Positions 26,801 to 41,203 of a stretch of 64,000 nucleotides of DNA are shown here, piece by piece. The notes below the pieces were generated by a model. The model was not told where the DNA came from and made no database searches. It saw nothing but the letters and a program-made list of their open reading frames with translations. The DNA is taken from positions 682,501 through 746,500 of the forward strand of contig OY979730.1 in NCBI GenBank assembly GCA_963855995.1. Direction: 5' to 3'. Every line of letters begins with the position of its first letter. Position 1 is the stretch's first letter. Origin of the DNA: Muricea muricata (taxonomy: Eukaryota; Cnidaria; Anthozoa; Malacalcyonacea; Plexauridae). Both the position numbers and the translations under genes were made by a program.

Positions 26801-29800
26801 CATTCTAGGGTATATTTACAATTTAAAATACCTTCAAAGCAACTTCATTGGTTAGATTTTATTCTTTTGAAATTCATAACCTATGACATTGTTATAAAGT
26901 TATTTTGAATTTAAAATTGAGCTGCTATAATTTATTTTGACTTACCCTGGATCCGCCACTGTCATCTACGTAACTTACTGCATAAAATGGCGAAGTCTTA
27001 AGAAATAAATAAAATTAGAGGCGTTTTCGTTTACCTTGAAGCCAAGCACAGCAAACACAACTAGGGAAGCAAGCTGCGATGTAAAACAGTTCACCAACGA
27101 AACAACGACGGCGTCGCGACGGCAGTTGTTGTGGACAGGATTGTAACTTGCCATGGATACTAAACCTCCAAAAGCGAGACTCAGAGAGAAAAAGATTTGA
27201 GTTGCAGCTTCTAGCCAAACGCGAGGATCTGCTAAATATTTGAACTAGAAAATAGCAACGAGTAATAGACAATTTGCATGTTAGACTAACTTTCAATCTA
27301 GGCAAGGGGAACAAAATTTTACTATAGTTAAAAAAAGCGTCCTAAAATTAGTAGAATTGCCAAGTTTGGTGGCGAAATGTTGTAAAGCATGGAAAATATG
27401 GCCTCGCAAAGTTTGCAAATTTGTATACATTTGTATTACGCGAGGAAAAAGTTACCACTTTAGATACAATTTTAGCTGAAAAGTGGTAACTTTTTCCTCG
27501 CGTAATACAAATGTATACAAATTTGACTTCTCAAGCTCATCAATTATGCAATTCAAAGTACTAGTACCTTGAAAAATTTCAAACTACTAGTACGTTGAAA
27601 AGTTTCAAACTACTAGTAGTTTGAAAACGAATACTTAATCAGCCCCGCTGTCCCCTGAGACATTTCAAATCCGCCAACTGCTTTTAAGACACTTTTCCTC
27701 TAGTTTCAAAACACTAATTAAATATGTATTTCTTTTGAATTTCCTTCATGAATTATCAATGAGTTTTAGAATGAACATTTCAACATTACATTTATATAGC
27801 GCATTTTTCATATGGATATGTTCAAGTGCGCTTCTTACAGCAATAAATAAATTTGAGATAATAAATATTAGATAAAATTATATTACAATAATGTTAAGAT
27901 TATATAAATCTATTACACCGATAACTACAAATAAAAGTGGACTGATGCACAGTCATTAATTAAAAGCATCTAAGAATAGAAATGTCTTTAGTAACTTTTT
28001 AAATATAGCTGTTGAGGATGCAGTCCTGATAGCTTTGGGAAGAGCGTTCCATAAAGTTGGGGCAGCGAGAGAGAATGATCAATCACCCAAGGTCTTAAGA
28101 GTCTTAAGTCTGGGGCGTTCGAGTAGACACGGATCGGAGTAAGATCTATGGTTTTAACTGGTGGTTTTTTTAATTGAGAGAAGCTCTTTAATGTACGTTG
28201 GAGCTTGATTGTTTAAAGCCTTGTATAAACTGGCTTACCAGGCAGATGGAGTAAGACTTACTTCTGGCTTAAACATGCGTTTGATGCCAACACCAGCTCC
28301 TTCCAATGTCAAGCCACGGATCAAAAAGATAAACAGCACAACATAAGGAAACAACGACGTAAAGTACACCACCTGGCAAAATTAGAAAGACATGCATGGA
28401 TGGATTTGCTAAACAAGATTTCGAATAATGGTAGATAGATTCAGAGACATATAGGACTCTCCTGGAGGGATTGCTGCCTCTTTTGGCACCACCACAACCC
28501 TGAGAAAATTGCTAATCTACTTCTGAAGGTCTGCCCCCCTGGGTTTTCTTGGTCCACTCCTTACAAGAAGAAATCCTGGCTACACCGCTGGATAGACTAC
28601 ACTGGGTTTTCGAATCCCGTTTATACCTTAGCCATTTAGGGTCTATATAATCTAAAAGTTTAATTTACCTTTTATACATATGTATAATAATTTGTAAAAT
28701 GTAATTATAATTGACCCTAATAAAAGTCATAATATTAATAACGTTCTTTAACCCTCACCTTTCCTGCAGCTGCAAGACCTTTCATCATGACAGCAAACAC
28801 AATGACCCACGCAAAAAGTAAAACAAGACAGAGATGCCACAAAAGGGGGCTACTGGCCGTCATTTCGTCACTGATCTGCAGGTTTTGGTGATACCAGTAG
28901 TAGACGGTAGAACCAAGTCGCTCACAGTCACTGATGTTGTTTGGGTAAGTGATGTTATATGGATAACTGACTGTAGTTCCATTAGTGCTGTTGATTGTTG
29001 CACCAGCGAAGCTCACAGTTATATTGAGACCTGAATTATACAAATTGTTTTATTACTAACAACAGATGTTAAACTGGGCTTCGGGTGTTCCTTTACAGAT
29101 GTTTTCATCCACAAACCATGTCAATTTACTGACGACTTCCAATCAATTTTTGCTAGGCTTAACATTGGATGTCATCTGGCAAGGTGTACCAGAGTTTGAT
29201 TGTTATTAGAACAATTAAGATGTGTTTATTTTTAAAATTTCCTTGATTTCCTGAATTTACAATTATAGTTTTTCAAAGTCAGTCCAAGGTGAATGCTTCC
29301 AGACTTCATCTGTTCACCAGGAGGTGTGATGTTTGGCATCACTGCTACTCTAACTGTACCAAACTTTCCAGCAAACTCCGACCCTTAACTTAGCCCAAAC
29401 TGACATTGAAAAATGGTCAATATTTCATACACAACATGTAATGCTTCAGTTGCCACCAGACAACAACCTAGTTTTGTGATGAATATAAAAAAGCTACAAG
29501 ATCATGGAAAACACTGTCTCAGGGTAATGTACTTTATGACTACGAGTAATTTCCATTACTTTTAGATTCTCGCACTTGCCTTACCTGGGGTTATGTGAGG
29601 ATATGAATCACAAGATTCAAATGGTAACTTTTCTTGCATCGAAATAAACATATAGTAGAAACTCCATCCAATGATCATGTTGTAATACACAGAAACAAGG
29701 AAGGAGACTACCATGCATCCAATACCAATTCCACCAAGATATGGTGAGATTTCATTCCAACAGGCTACAGAACCACGGCGAAGTCGTTGACCAATGCCGA

Positions 29801-32800
29801 GTTCAATAAAGAAAATAGGGATGCCAGCAATTGCAAGACATAAGAAATATGGTATGAGGAAGGCACCTGGAAAGAATATTGGGAAATATTTTAGACCCCC
29901 AAAAGCTGTTTGGGTACAATGCTGCATCTCTAATAATGTAATTCTCCTAGCGGGGGGGGGGGGGGGGTGGTGCACATCCAAACAAGTATATAATTACATA
30001 TGATATACTAGCTTGTTTTAAGTCTGTCGGTAAGCACATTGCATCAAAGCTGTTGGATTCTTCAAGTCAAATCAAGCCTGTGAAATCAGACTTCATAGAT
30101 TCAACTTGATACTTGCAGACTTGTGAAAAGTTTTCAACAATCAACCTGCATCAAATCTGTTGTTTAAGCTATGTGAAGGCAACCTGATATCTCACGATGT
30201 ACTGCTGATGTGCTTGGTCACAACGCTCAGTATTAAGGCTCAAACAAACATACATGAGTTGAGCGCATCTTGCACCATCAGCTCTCATCAACCTTGATGA
30301 CTGGTGACGAGAGTTGTATGAGAATTAATTTGTAATCGTAATATTACTTACAAAGTAGTTATAACAAGATGAAGGTACTTAAGAAATTCTTGAATTTCAG
30401 TCAAGAATTATAACTTTGTAACTATATGTACTAGGAGCTCCTGTTGCAAGGAAAATGTTGCTGTTATTTAAGTTTCTTTCGCACATTTACAAAACCTGAA
30501 TGTCATGAATGCAATTTTTTAAAAAAGTATACCAGTAATGATGATCATGAGACAATTTAAACTTTAATTTTGACTTTCACAATTCACACCCTTGCCTTAA
30601 ATCAACTCTTGTTTTATCAATTCTTTATGATTATCCAACCTAATTAACAACGCCTTTGGCGGTTAAAAATACTCAAACAGTTACAGACAAAGAAGTTTAA
30701 GAAACAGCATTTTGTCAAAAAAATTTCAAATGATAAGCATTCACATAACATACAATTGTTAAGGGTGACTGCTGTTAACAATTATAATGCCACGTACATC
30801 ATTTCTGTGTATAGAAATAAGTGTCTTAGGTCCCCATGCCAACATATAAGTCAAGGAATGAATGTATTCTTTGTGCAAATTCTTCAATATAAAGACACCT
30901 GTCATTCCTCAAACACCACCTGCAGAGCTTTTAATGGAAAAGCCAAATTTAGTATCGTATCACATATCAGATCACAATGCTAGCCACTAGTCACATTTAC
31001 TGTGTACAAGAATTATCCACATCAAGAATTTAGCAATACAGTATATTAGGGCATTGTAGAGATAAAAACCTACAATCCATATCAATTATTTGGCAACAGT
31101 TCAAGCTGATATAGTGTTTTTGAATTCTTTACAAATCTCTCTACCTATATTTGAACAGTTTTGGCTTAAAAGGTTGTGGTTTTGCAAAAGCTTCTGATAT
31201 TCTATTAATGTGCTAGGTGGCCTTTGATGTGTATATAGCAACACATGCAATAAGTCTAGCCCATAATATTTTGATGATTGGCAACAAGGGAATGTAGGTG
31301 GGCTTGTTGGAGGAGCTACAAAGACATGTGATGATGTTAAAGCATGCTGGAATGTACTGATCAATATAACAGGTTTTGTCACGCATGGATCGTTGCCAAT
31401 TATCAACGAGACAGATAGTCTTACATACATTAAAAAAGCTTGTGTGTTATGATGTTACTTATGTCAGTGTTCACGTTGTCATTTTTTCATGTTCACTAAA
31501 GTTATTTCCAAACTTGTAATGAGCAGTGTCTTTGCTTTCGTGTATGAGTACATAAGGGATATCATGTGATATAACATGCGGTCGATTGTAGTGAAAACCA
31601 CGAGTCGCAATATTATCAAAAGCCAACATAATGCTTTCAGCTCTGAAAATAGCATCCTAAGTGTGAAACAGAGGGCTGGAAGAGGCATACTAGGAAACAT
31701 TTCAAAATCATGTGATTATTGCATCATTTAACATGCTTGAGTGATATAGAGTTATAGACACATGTCATATATAGTGAATAACCTAGCAGGTGATGTGATA
31801 TACCACGCAGCTATATTGTTGTTCAGTTCTTTAACCAGTCGTCACTGCTTTCAGCAATGTAACCCAATTAAAAGTCATAAATTAGAAGAATTTTTAACTT
31901 AACCTGTTTTGTGGCACACAGCAGATTCAGTCTTGTGTTCGACATATTTTACAACATTTATGCACCCATCATTGGCAATGAATTAACCCACATTTAACAA
32001 AGTACACATTTCTGCCAAAACAAATGCAACAATAAACAGCAAATATTCCCAGAAATGCATTTATTAAAACTGTTGCAAAGCAAAAGTGAAACTTAATATG
32101 ACCACTGATGCATAACCCTGTACGACGCCTCCAATCCCCTGAAATACAACACCTGTAAAAGCCATGTGCATCTAAAAATCACAGACAGTTTAAAAATAAA
32201 ATAACTGCAACAACAGGAAGGCCAAATTTAGCAACATTTAGAGCACGCATAAAAACACAGGAAGAATGATTGAAGCCTTCTTTGTAAGTCAAGGAAATAA
32301 ACACCTATTATGGTGGAAAAAAACGCCTATTATGGTGCAATTACAAAGTCTACTTCGGAAGATGAATCAACTTTTTCAGACAAAACCTTTGTGAGTGAAT
32401 GTTCTTGATGTCTATGCGGTAGCCCACATCTTAACAACAAAGATGTTGAGCAGTTGTTATACTGCTTAGGAGAGAGACATCTGTTTCTTTTGAATTTCAA
32501 TCAACCTTTGTTTACATCAGAATTCCTGTTCGCCAAACGTGACGAAATAATCAAAGTACAAAGTATTTTTTCGGAAACACTCCCTCTAATTTGTTTCCGT
32601 ATCGTGATTACATTGCTAAAACCCGAATATTCAGGTAGACAGGGCTATTTTATAATAATCTTATCACTTGCCCCTTTTATCCGGCACAGCACATTATATA
32701 TTTGATCAAAACAACAGTGTCTGGTATTGGATATAAGGAGACACTGCGCTCCGAAACCGCTATAAAATATTTATTGTGCAGCACACAACATTGGCGTATT

Positions 32801-33746
32801 TCAAAGTGGAAAACAAGTTATTTCACTTTCGAGCTTTTGCTGAAATAGAAGACATTTGCTATAAAACATAAGTATGACAAAAATTCGCAGCATGTTCAAA
32901 GCCTATAATTAATTGTTCTAGGAACAAGCTGGCAATGAATGGCACGTTGAAAACGAAAGCTTCTGGCAAATTCTACGCCAAAATTTTCTATTTTACTTTT
33001 AATCACAATATTGACATCCGGCAATTTCCTGAGTACCACGGGTAACCATTGACGTACCGAAGAATTTTCGTTCAAGAAATTTTTCCTTTTCAGCTACTTG
33101 CATGCAAATTTATAATCTTTACAACAACGTAAATGTACACTCATGAATATTTTATTAACAATATCTTACTACGCCGCTACACACCCTCAAGGTGCCGTAG
33201 TCGGACAGACTTCAGTAAATAAAACTTTAACAAAGTTATATAAGTCTTTTCACTCACTTTTGAACAGTTTACAAAACGAAAAACTCGAAAGAACTCGGGA
33301 ACAGTTATGCTTCTCTTCTCTTCGCACGTGGCCGAAAGCCATTGAGCCACTGTTTTACCGCTTTCACAAAATAAATCGAGCCCTGAAACCCAACCCTTCT
33401 GACAATTCGTTCACTTAAGAATACCTTTCGTGATTTCGGGGCTTTAAATGACCGTTACGATACAAAAATCAGCTGTGGTCATTAACAAACTAAATGTATA
33501 ACTAACTCCTACCAACAACACAAAGCTAAGCGAAGCTCGCGTATGTAAACACACAATGAAAGTATATATACCTCCACCGTTCTTCTGAGCGAGATACGGG
33601 AAACGCCAGACATTTCCCAAACCAACAGCAAACCCAATTGTAGCCAAGACGAACTCTATATGGCGTCCCCAGTTGCCTCGTTCATCACGAGTATCGTTGC
33701 CGGCCGTCTCCACGTCGTACTTGTCTCTGTCTTCTTCTATATCCAT
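23802..33746 (-). CDS. SLC6A19-like: SLC6-family Na+-coupled amino-acid transporter (B0AT-like)
   Basis: Ten exons: 33746-33572, 29866-29585, 29030-28759, 28372-28262, 27244-27035, 26409-26353, 25588-25390, 24949-24790, 24514-24352 and 24059-23802. All phases agree, giving 628 residues, the usual SLC6 length. TM1 carries the Na+/substrate segment [15 protein letters not shown] (about 38-52). Next comes GQRLRRGS, typical of the SLC6A15-A20 branch, then [12 protein letters not shown] Cys pair and several N-glycosylation sequons lie in the second extracellular loop. TM6 has [10 protein letters not shown] and TM8 has [18 protein letters not shown] and the short following loop match B0AT-type transporters best, though the exact subtype needs a tree. 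Family knowledge: 12 membrane helices and plasma-membrane uptake of neutral amino acids with Na+. Intron 1 is 3.7 kb, and several introns hold MITEs and minisatellites. The start is supported by an N-terminal acidic tail just before TM1. Confidence 0.95.
24120..24320. repeat. Minisatellite in SLC6 intron 9
   Basis: Imperfect tandem units of roughly 30-35 bases containing CATCCCTAGTC(A/G)(T/C)CACCTGTACTCAC. At least five copies are visible. Confidence 0.75.
26759..26961. mobile_element. hAT-like MITE in SLC6 intron 6
   Basis: Terminal inverted repeats of about 34 bases begin CAGTGGCGGATC(T/C)AG. Perfect 8-base target duplications TCATCTAC flank it at 26751-26758 and 26962-26969. It is 203 bases long and encodes nothing. 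It lies between SLC6 exons 5 and 6. Confidence 0.9.
27416..27525. mobile_element. Perfect 45-bp foldback in SLC6 intron 4
   Basis: Arms at 27416-27460 and 27481-27525 are exact inverted copies, starting CAAATTTGTATACATTTGTA, with a 20-base loop. The identity of the arms implies recent insertion or conversion. A short three-copy CAAACTACTAGTA repeat follows at about 27555-27625. Confidence 0.85.
27785..28230. mobile_element. Interspersed repeat fragment, possibly LINE 3' end
   Basis: It contains TTTATATAGCGCATTTTTC near the left and GAGCGTTCCATAAAGTTGGGG farther on. These resemble phrases common in the 3' regions of invertebrate retroelements. No open frame survives. The identification rests on remembered pattern only. 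Confidence 0.4.
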
Positions 33747-34030
33747 TACTTGATCCGTTCTTTTGAAATGATGACTTCTTTTTTTAGTTTTAAAAAAATG
33801 TAGTCAAAGAAAATCAACGGTTTTCTTAAACACTCAACAGTTATATGTGAACACGAAGCTTTATAAGCCTAAACACGCGTACAATTCAACAGTCCGAGCG
33901 AATATAAACAATGCGTCGTAGTATTCGGGGCCACGTATGTATACAATTTGCGCGGGAATTTCGGGCGCGCGGGAAAAAGCACGCACCCAGAATCTAAACA
34001 AAGATTCTCGTTGCTTCACCACTTGACCAC
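33747..34030 (-). promoter_or_regulatory. Presumed promoter region of the SLC6 gene
   Basis: Directly upstream of the start codon the sequence becomes richer in CG, with CGCGGGAATTTCGGGCGCGC at about 33951-33970. No TATA box is obvious. The call rests on position and base composition. Confidence 0.3.
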
Positions 34031-37000
34031 GTCAACAGACAACAGCGAGAAGCAACGTGTTTCCTTTGATTCGTCACTCAAGCGGTTCACCTTCCGCTGA
34101 GAATGGTTAAAGCGGAAAACGGCCTAAATGGAATAGTGTGAAAAGGGGGGGGGGGGGCAAAGCACTGTACTATATGATCAAATGTATACAATAAATACAA
34201 AGTTGATAATGTCTCTCTTGATGCAAGAATTACACTAGTACTTCGACCATCGGAAAAATTGTGATGCTACGAAACTGCGGAAGAGAATGTGAACTTTTCT
34301 AGGGTGCCCCCCCCTTTTCTCTGCAACGAGGAAGGTACATTAAACACAATAAAAAATGAGAGCCAGAAAGTGACCTAACACAACTCACACGATTGCAAGG
34401 AGGTGGGGAGGGGGTGAAAAGAATACAAAAGCCTTGTATTCTCGGGCGATGCTTACGTTGCGTGAGCCCAGTTTGTTATTGCGCAAGTCACATCTCCCGC
34501 GAGTTATTAGCGGTGCGTTTCTGACACTTGAACTCCAGACTTGCAGTATCTATGGGAAAAATCTGCAAAATTACGAAACATTCCGAATTTTTGTATCTTT
34601 TAGGCCTGGTTAATTTTAATTCATCGCATTTCATCGCCAATCTATTGTGAAAGATCACTGAAGAAGAAGATTTCAGAAACACAGAAAATTTTATCCGTCA
34701 ACCATCACTGATCACCGACGATAAAACTATAAGGGCAACGTCCATGAATTACGATACACGAAAACCAGGCCTGAGTGTAACTCAGAGACAATAAACAACG
34801 CACCATGAAATTAAATTACAAACGCCAATGAGCAATCAGCTCCCGTCCGTCAACGAGAGTTTCCAAGCACTCATGACTAGCTAATGTTTGGAGTTATGAT
34901 CAGTACAGTTATGAGTCAATACTGATCAGTGATAATTCTCAGATAGATGATATCTGTATACCCCAAAATAAGGTCTCCACGCGAGGACACGTGCGTGCAC
35001 GGCACATTAGCTTATACATTAGATATATCATGTATTCTCTCCGTTCTTTTAAAATTTAAAAAAAAACCGACTCATAACTTATTCAGTATTTACATGCATT
35101 ATCTCGAGTGTACAATATAAGAGACCATGTATGTTGACAGAGAAATTCGCAAAAAATATAATAAAAAGACGATAATCCTACAAGGACAATATTTCAGAAA
35201 GAGGTCGGCCTTGTCCACATCATGGCCAAAAGTTCTAGTAAGAAATAAAAATATTCCAAAGATATATATATATATATATACAAGTACCGCGAGCCGGCAA
35301 GTTGCCTGATTTTACTTGCCTGAACTTTGGCAAACGCGACTGAGCAAAATATGTACGTGTTTCTCAGTATTACCAAATTCATTTGTGTTCTTTTTATCTT
35401 TGCGAATTCATTAGTTGTTATAGAAAAGTGAAGTGCCTAAAAATAAGCTAAAACAAAACGAAAAGCTTTTCCAAATCGGACATGCACAGAACGTGGTAGC
35501 GACGTTGAAATTTGGTTCAAATGCTGAAGCACTAGATGACTCTTATGATGATCACATTATTGTCGCCCAACTCTTGTGCGTCGTTGGCTATAATTTATTA
35601 GAACGATTTGACTACGAGCACGACTGCGCATGTCATTAAATCTCCTAAACGTGTGTCCTCGACAGGAGGACAACTTAAACTCTACTCCAAGCGAACAAGT
35701 ACAACATTAAACATTTTGTGCGAACACTGTAGACGGACGTCTGTTCTATAAATTGGAAAGCTTGTCAGTGTATATAACGCTATGCATCAGACAGTGATGT
35801 TTTGAAAATGCTCAGTATCTCGTAAAACCCAAATTAAAGTACAGCTTTTTCGAGTTAAAATCACCTTTATTTTGCAAGTTGAATATCCCTGCATGGTGCC
35901 ATTCCTTTTTCTACTTTACTTTGTTCAAAAAATCATTGTCCAGTGGGATAGCGTTATCCAGGTTTCGTAAAACCGGTAGCTTTAATTACTATTTATTACA
36001 TTCAGCTCATCCAATGCGAATGTCCACATTTTCATGCTTGTTTATTTTGTCCGTCGTATTGCCTCATTTTTCTGAGCATATTTTTCCTGAGCTCTATTAG
36101 AACTTCATCTCCATCGTAGACTTATTACGCCCGAATACCATGGGAAACGAACGACATGAAAACGAAGGCATTGAGTAAACAATGTCGATGGATAATAAAC
36201 ATGTATTGGAATACCTAGAGTTTTCATCAAGGCTTTATCACGTCAATTATATTTTGCACAAATTTGAAATTATATGACCGTGCGGTAGCCAGAATTGTGT
36301 GAAAAAAAAACAAGGCTGAAAATTTGATTTCTTGAAGAATTTATTGGCTCTTGTTTATATTTCAGTTTTGGCCGTGCTTGAGTTATGGCGAGATATTCTC
36401 ACGTGTATATATGGTTCCTCAGTAACGGTAATCGAATATTTACCGTCTAACAATCATAATATTGTTACACCTGCTTGAAGCTTTCCGCCAGTAATTGGAC
36501 AAACGTTTCTAAAGAATGAGCATTCTCGTTGTTGATATTTAGTTAAACAGAGATGAAAGAAACCTCATTCTTCCCAGCAGGTACCAAACTATGCTTTTCA
36601 AATCTCAGAGTCTCTTTGTTTCCGCCGTCTCTTTGGTGCGAAGTTAACCGTTTTAAACTGATGATGTCAGTACTCTAGCAGTTTATAAGCTTCCATGGGC
36701 ATTTATCAGTATTAAAGAACGAAACACCGCAATGGCGAAACCAAAAGTAATTAAAACAGCGAAACTGGAACTGTTATTTCGGTAAACAGAAGAAATATCC
36801 CGCTGTTTCGTTTCGTTCTCTCCCTGTTTGTTTTGTTCAAGTACTGTATCGCTTTGTCCTTTCTCTGTATCGGTTTTTAGGCTTGAAAATAGCGGGATAT
36901 TCAGACGTCAGATATTACAGCAGTTGTATATTAGTAAACTTAGTATAACTTCCTCTTTACAAATTAAGAAAGCCCTAGCAATGATAGGGATCTTGGAGAA

Positions 37001-40000
37001 AGGCATGCCCCCCTCGCCACAGATGGAATTTCTTATTTCTGGCACTCCTGGGCCATATGGTCATCAAATCTTGCAAGGATATAAAAAACGGAGCTATCTT
37101 TCTAAATTTCTCCTCATTTCTACTCCTTTCGAAATTTGTCAGATATTTTCCCGCTTTTTTGCTTACACGAGGCCTTGCGCACGCGCTTGACGTCAGACTA
37201 CAATATCGGTCTAACGATTTAGCTTTCGTTTAGAGATCAGTGCTCTGTTGTCCTACAATCCTCTAATCCAATCCATGAAATCAAATCCTAAATCTAATCC
37301 AATCACCAAAGCAAGGATCAAAGTTAGAAATTGGATTAGAATTAAGGATTAGATTAAAATAGGATGTCGTGTATTGTGAACACTGAATTATCATCCATTT
37401 TGACTGTCAGTTTGGTATGATGTAATCACTATTCATATTAACATGCATCCGTTATGGCTTATGATCAGTCTTCCTGTGACGTTCATGCCATATTTTCACC
37501 CACGTTTATTTACTAAAGTCATTCTCATTTTCAAAAGCTAAGTGGGCTGTCTGCCATTTTGCGTAGAAACGTTTGTTTGAATTGATTGTTTATAGTTCTG
37601 GCATATATATCGTACACGGAACTAGTAGCTGCATGTCACAAGCGACGTTTACGTCTATTAATGTGATCTTGATAAAGATCATGAACCGCAGAGCGTGTGA
37701 AAGTTCAAAAGGTTAGTGCTGCGCAAACTTTGGAACCGAGCAAAAAGCAAAAATGTTTAAAAGCTGCATTAGGGTCTAGTGGTTGTAAAGCCCATTAGCG
37801 AAACCCTGGATCAACATACAATTCAAAGTAATTGTCCCAGAAGCTTGTTTAAATATTTGGGAATATTTCTTCAGAAATCTTGTCAAGATGTATAGTAGTT
37901 TTGGTTTTGTCAAGTTTTGAAATGAACGGGGATGCGGAAATACATGCAGGAACTAAAACAGTGAGTTAAGCTTTGACCAAGGGTTAGTGCTATTTTGGGC
38001 CTCTGGTTAGCTTAATCCGAAATATATGTTTTAATATTTCTTCAAAGTCTTATCTGGGATATACTTTTTGTTTCTGGAGTTCTGGGCTCGGTTTTACAAA
38101 AGCGAATTCTTTCAAACATTCGACTGTTCACCAAGTGGTAAAACCCAAATCAAAGTTCAACTGATTTTCGAGTCAAAGACATTTATCATGCGAGTTCAAT
38201 ATGTCTGGTATCATTGTTTTTATACTTTCCTGCAGCATTTAAACCGGTCGCAGAAATAAACAGAGAGAGTAGTCGAGATGAAGAGGAAACTAAGTCAAGG
38301 ACGTGTTATTCAAAACCTGGTCAGCATAACCGTACACAGCGTCAAAAAAGGAAATTTCCCAGTGGCTTGCATGACGCTAAGAAATGCTCAAACGCGTCAT
38401 AGCTAGTTCGTCCGGAATCAGTCGAGTAGCTTCGCCTGATTTTTTTCAAACTGCCGCAGGAAGGCATAAAAAAGCAATAACATGCACTAAGGATGCTTAA
38501 TCGCAAAAGATGACTTTCACTACTAAAATCTTGAACTTCTAGTGCTATTCATCTTTCGTACAGCCAACTTCTGTATAAGAAGTAAAATCAGTAAAAAAGT
38601 TAAAAAACCCGAAGGAAACCAAAAAAGTGCTTTAATAAAACAAAGTTGAAGTTCACCCCAGCTTTAGACAAACGACCCTGGGGAAAAGGGATCAAGATAC
38701 ATTTGGTATAAACTATGAATTATAGTGATATTGCAACTAAACTGAACTAAACATAATAAAAAAGATGGCGGTATATCAATTTTACCATGATCCCTTGCGA
38801 TCCCGTAAATTAATTTTTATTCAAACTACGTATACCTGCCAAGTTTGATTTGTTAGCACAAGTGTCCGGTCGATAATTCATTTCCTTTTTTTTCCTCTGG
38901 CTATTTGCTGCCCTCCAAAAACAAAAAAGGAGACGAGAACACTATTGTAGTTCACTCTAGTCAATCGACATTCTTACCTATAGAGCTTATCAAACAAGAA
39001 AAACTTTAAAATCTATAGAAAAATATATAAATAAAACAAGCTGAACGTATCCTTACTGACATTCTTTCATCAGCCCAAAGTCAAGTATTTATGTATTTAA
39101 AGCAGGTCTCTTAAGAATCCCTAATGTAGCCATGTTCCGATGTGAATTCCGCTCATTTGAGACAGGAGACACACAAATACCACAAGCATTTCAAACAACT
39201 ATGATGGCGGCAAAACAAATAAATCACAGCTCATGCACGTTCTCATGGTTGTCGTAAAATAATTCACATATTTGATGTGTCGTCGCTGAGAAGATCATCT
39301 GATATTGTGACATACACAATTAATCAATCCTTCGTCGCTGATAAAATGCATGATAAATTTTTCGCCCACCTCTGAGAAACACAGAATTGTGTGGTCCACG
39401 TCCTACTCGGAGTACGTTTTTTCTTATATTTTATTAAATTGTCTGCTGGTAAGAAACTTGAAATGAACTTCTTAAGTCTGGTTTGCAATGTTAAAGTTTA
39501 GTCATCACAGCCGAAGATTCTTGCATGCATGCATGGTAGTTTATAAAATTTAAAGAATTTGCATGAATTCTACGAAAAATTAGCAAGGCATAGATCACCT
39601 GATTTAGTTTAGTTCTCAAAAGCTTTTAACCCATCTATTTACACTTTGAAATTGATTCACACGTGCAAATCAGCTTTAACTTTACTAAATCCTGACAATT
39701 CTATTGGTTCTAAGCTCGAAATTCATAACAATGCAATTCATGGTGGTGACATTTTGGTTGTTCTTCATGGTCAATTTGTAACCACTAAACTAATGGTTCA
39801 CTGCATTTGGAAGAAACTATTGTAAAGGGTTTTTTCATGCTGGTAACAAAATCATAATTCATCAATAAAAAAGAAAGCTGCTTGTCGATTTTACAGGGAT
39901 CCTTCACAAAAAGTGCACTTAATATATAGCGAAATAAAGTATTATCCACCAAAACTTATGTTGACAGGTCAAACTTCTTTGAGCAAGTACTAAATAATCT

Positions 40001-41002
40001 TGACCAGAGAAAAGGAAGTAAAGAGGAAAATAGTACAGAACTGCTGGGGCTAGTTGTCAAAAGCCAATTTCCTTCATTTTACAGCAACTTGTTTATATAC
40101 AAGACTGTTTGGAGACATTGCTTTACAAATCTTTTCTGGATCAATAGTAGCACTAATTTTCAATAGTTACTGTTTTAATACATAGTTGAAGAAAATATTA
40201 AACTTGCCAATGAACAAAGTTGGCAACAGCACTTTTTGTTGCAGCAAAATAGCTTTTAGTTTACAGGTCGCAACTTTTATTGTCTCCCATCAGTATTTGG
40301 TAGGAGTCTACTATTACCAGATGTACGTGGCCCAAAACTTTTATACACGTTCGTGGAAGAAAAGTTGGTTGATTAGGATTTTATGGCTAGGAAGCTAATT
40401 TTATAGTGAAGAGGAGTCAATTACTTTTGGGTACACATGAGTAATTACGGAGTTTCTATCAAAGAGTCTTAAAGAGTCTAATCTAGTGACAGCCGTTAAA
40501 GCATGACAGGATTTAACAATTTAAAAGAACAAGAAATGACGGAACTGAAGTCTGCAGGATTGTACTTGGTTGTAGCACCCAATGGAGTCAAGGTCACAGA
40601 CTATAGGATACATTTTGTGCATTGTTTCTTTTTGTTTCATTTTCTGCATGCACATTTTGGCCGCGAATCGCAACGCACAAACGTGCACAAGTTTATGGCA
40701 ACATGATAATGTCACGCGCCAAGATGCCTCCCTCAACGCCTCGCCTAAAGATATTCTCACCTATGTGATTTGATGTGATGTGCTATCAACAAAAACATTA
40801 TGTTATCTATCATCTAAGCCTATTAACACGTTTACCCAACATACTTCCGTCTTTTATCACCGGGTGTAGGAAAACACTCAGGCGTGTCTTGCGTCATTAT
40901 CCTGCATAAGCTTTACAAAGTTGTACATAGCGGAAAGCCTAGCCCATCTTAGCCACTCTAACATTAAAATATGCATTATGTCCATCTTCCCTTTGTATAT
41001 AG
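33747..41002. other. Gene-poor region upstream of the SLC6 gene
   Basis: No complete gene is recognised. It holds a 13-base G run at 34145, a TA microsatellite near 35264-35280, and AATCCAATC-rich sequence at 37260-37360. One acceptor-like site is followed by an open basic stretch (38235-38400, including RTQRQKRKF). That stretch might be an exon of paralog C, but it lacks a convincing donor. The 5' exons of paralog C probably lie here or in 41204-51376 and were not resolved. Confidence 0.5.
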
Positions 41003-41203
41003 AAGCTAGCACTGTCTGTGGGCAAGCTGGTAATAGCTTCGCGTTAATCGCGCATTGGGTAAGACGGTGCTCAGTTACTGGTTTTAAAATTTCGTTCTAC
41101 ACTGTTCATAAAGAATTATTCTTCGTATTAACAATGGGCTTATTAGGAAATTTCACTGTAATACGATTCACCTATGGTCGAAATGACGTGTCAACGCCGA
41201 CTG
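41003..41203 (+). CDS. Candidate ectodomain exon of paralog C
   Basis: An open stretch follows an acceptor-like TTTGTATATAG and ends ACTG before a strong donor, GTAAGTGG. It finishes in phase 1, as required by the next accepted exon at 51377, giving NDVSTPT-Ala-Ala-Gly. Paralog B has PDSTPT at the same place just before its membrane helix. It contains CGQAGNSFALIAHW and FTVIRFTYGR, which loosely recall the last strand of a CUB domain. The joining intron would be 10.2 kb and full of transposons. Confidence 0.45.

Noticed and set aside
29794-30003. Plus-strand frames over the SLC6 exons
   Set aside because: Antisense shadows of minus-strand transporter exons.
31101-31430. 109-codon minus-strand frame in SLC6 intron 1
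   Set aside because: Transporter exons 1 and 2 join in phase without it, and it has no recognisable domain.
35433-35639. Small plus-strand frame with acidic end
   Set aside because: No similarity, and no partner exon could be found.
36010-36100. Signal-peptide-like frame (MRMSTFSCLFILSVVLPHFS)
   Set aside because: It stops after 28 codons and has no splice donor, so it cannot be shown to start paralog C.
38235-38400. Acceptor followed by a basic open stretch, possible paralog C exon
   Set aside because: The acceptor is good, but no consensus donor fits the required phase. Left unassigned.
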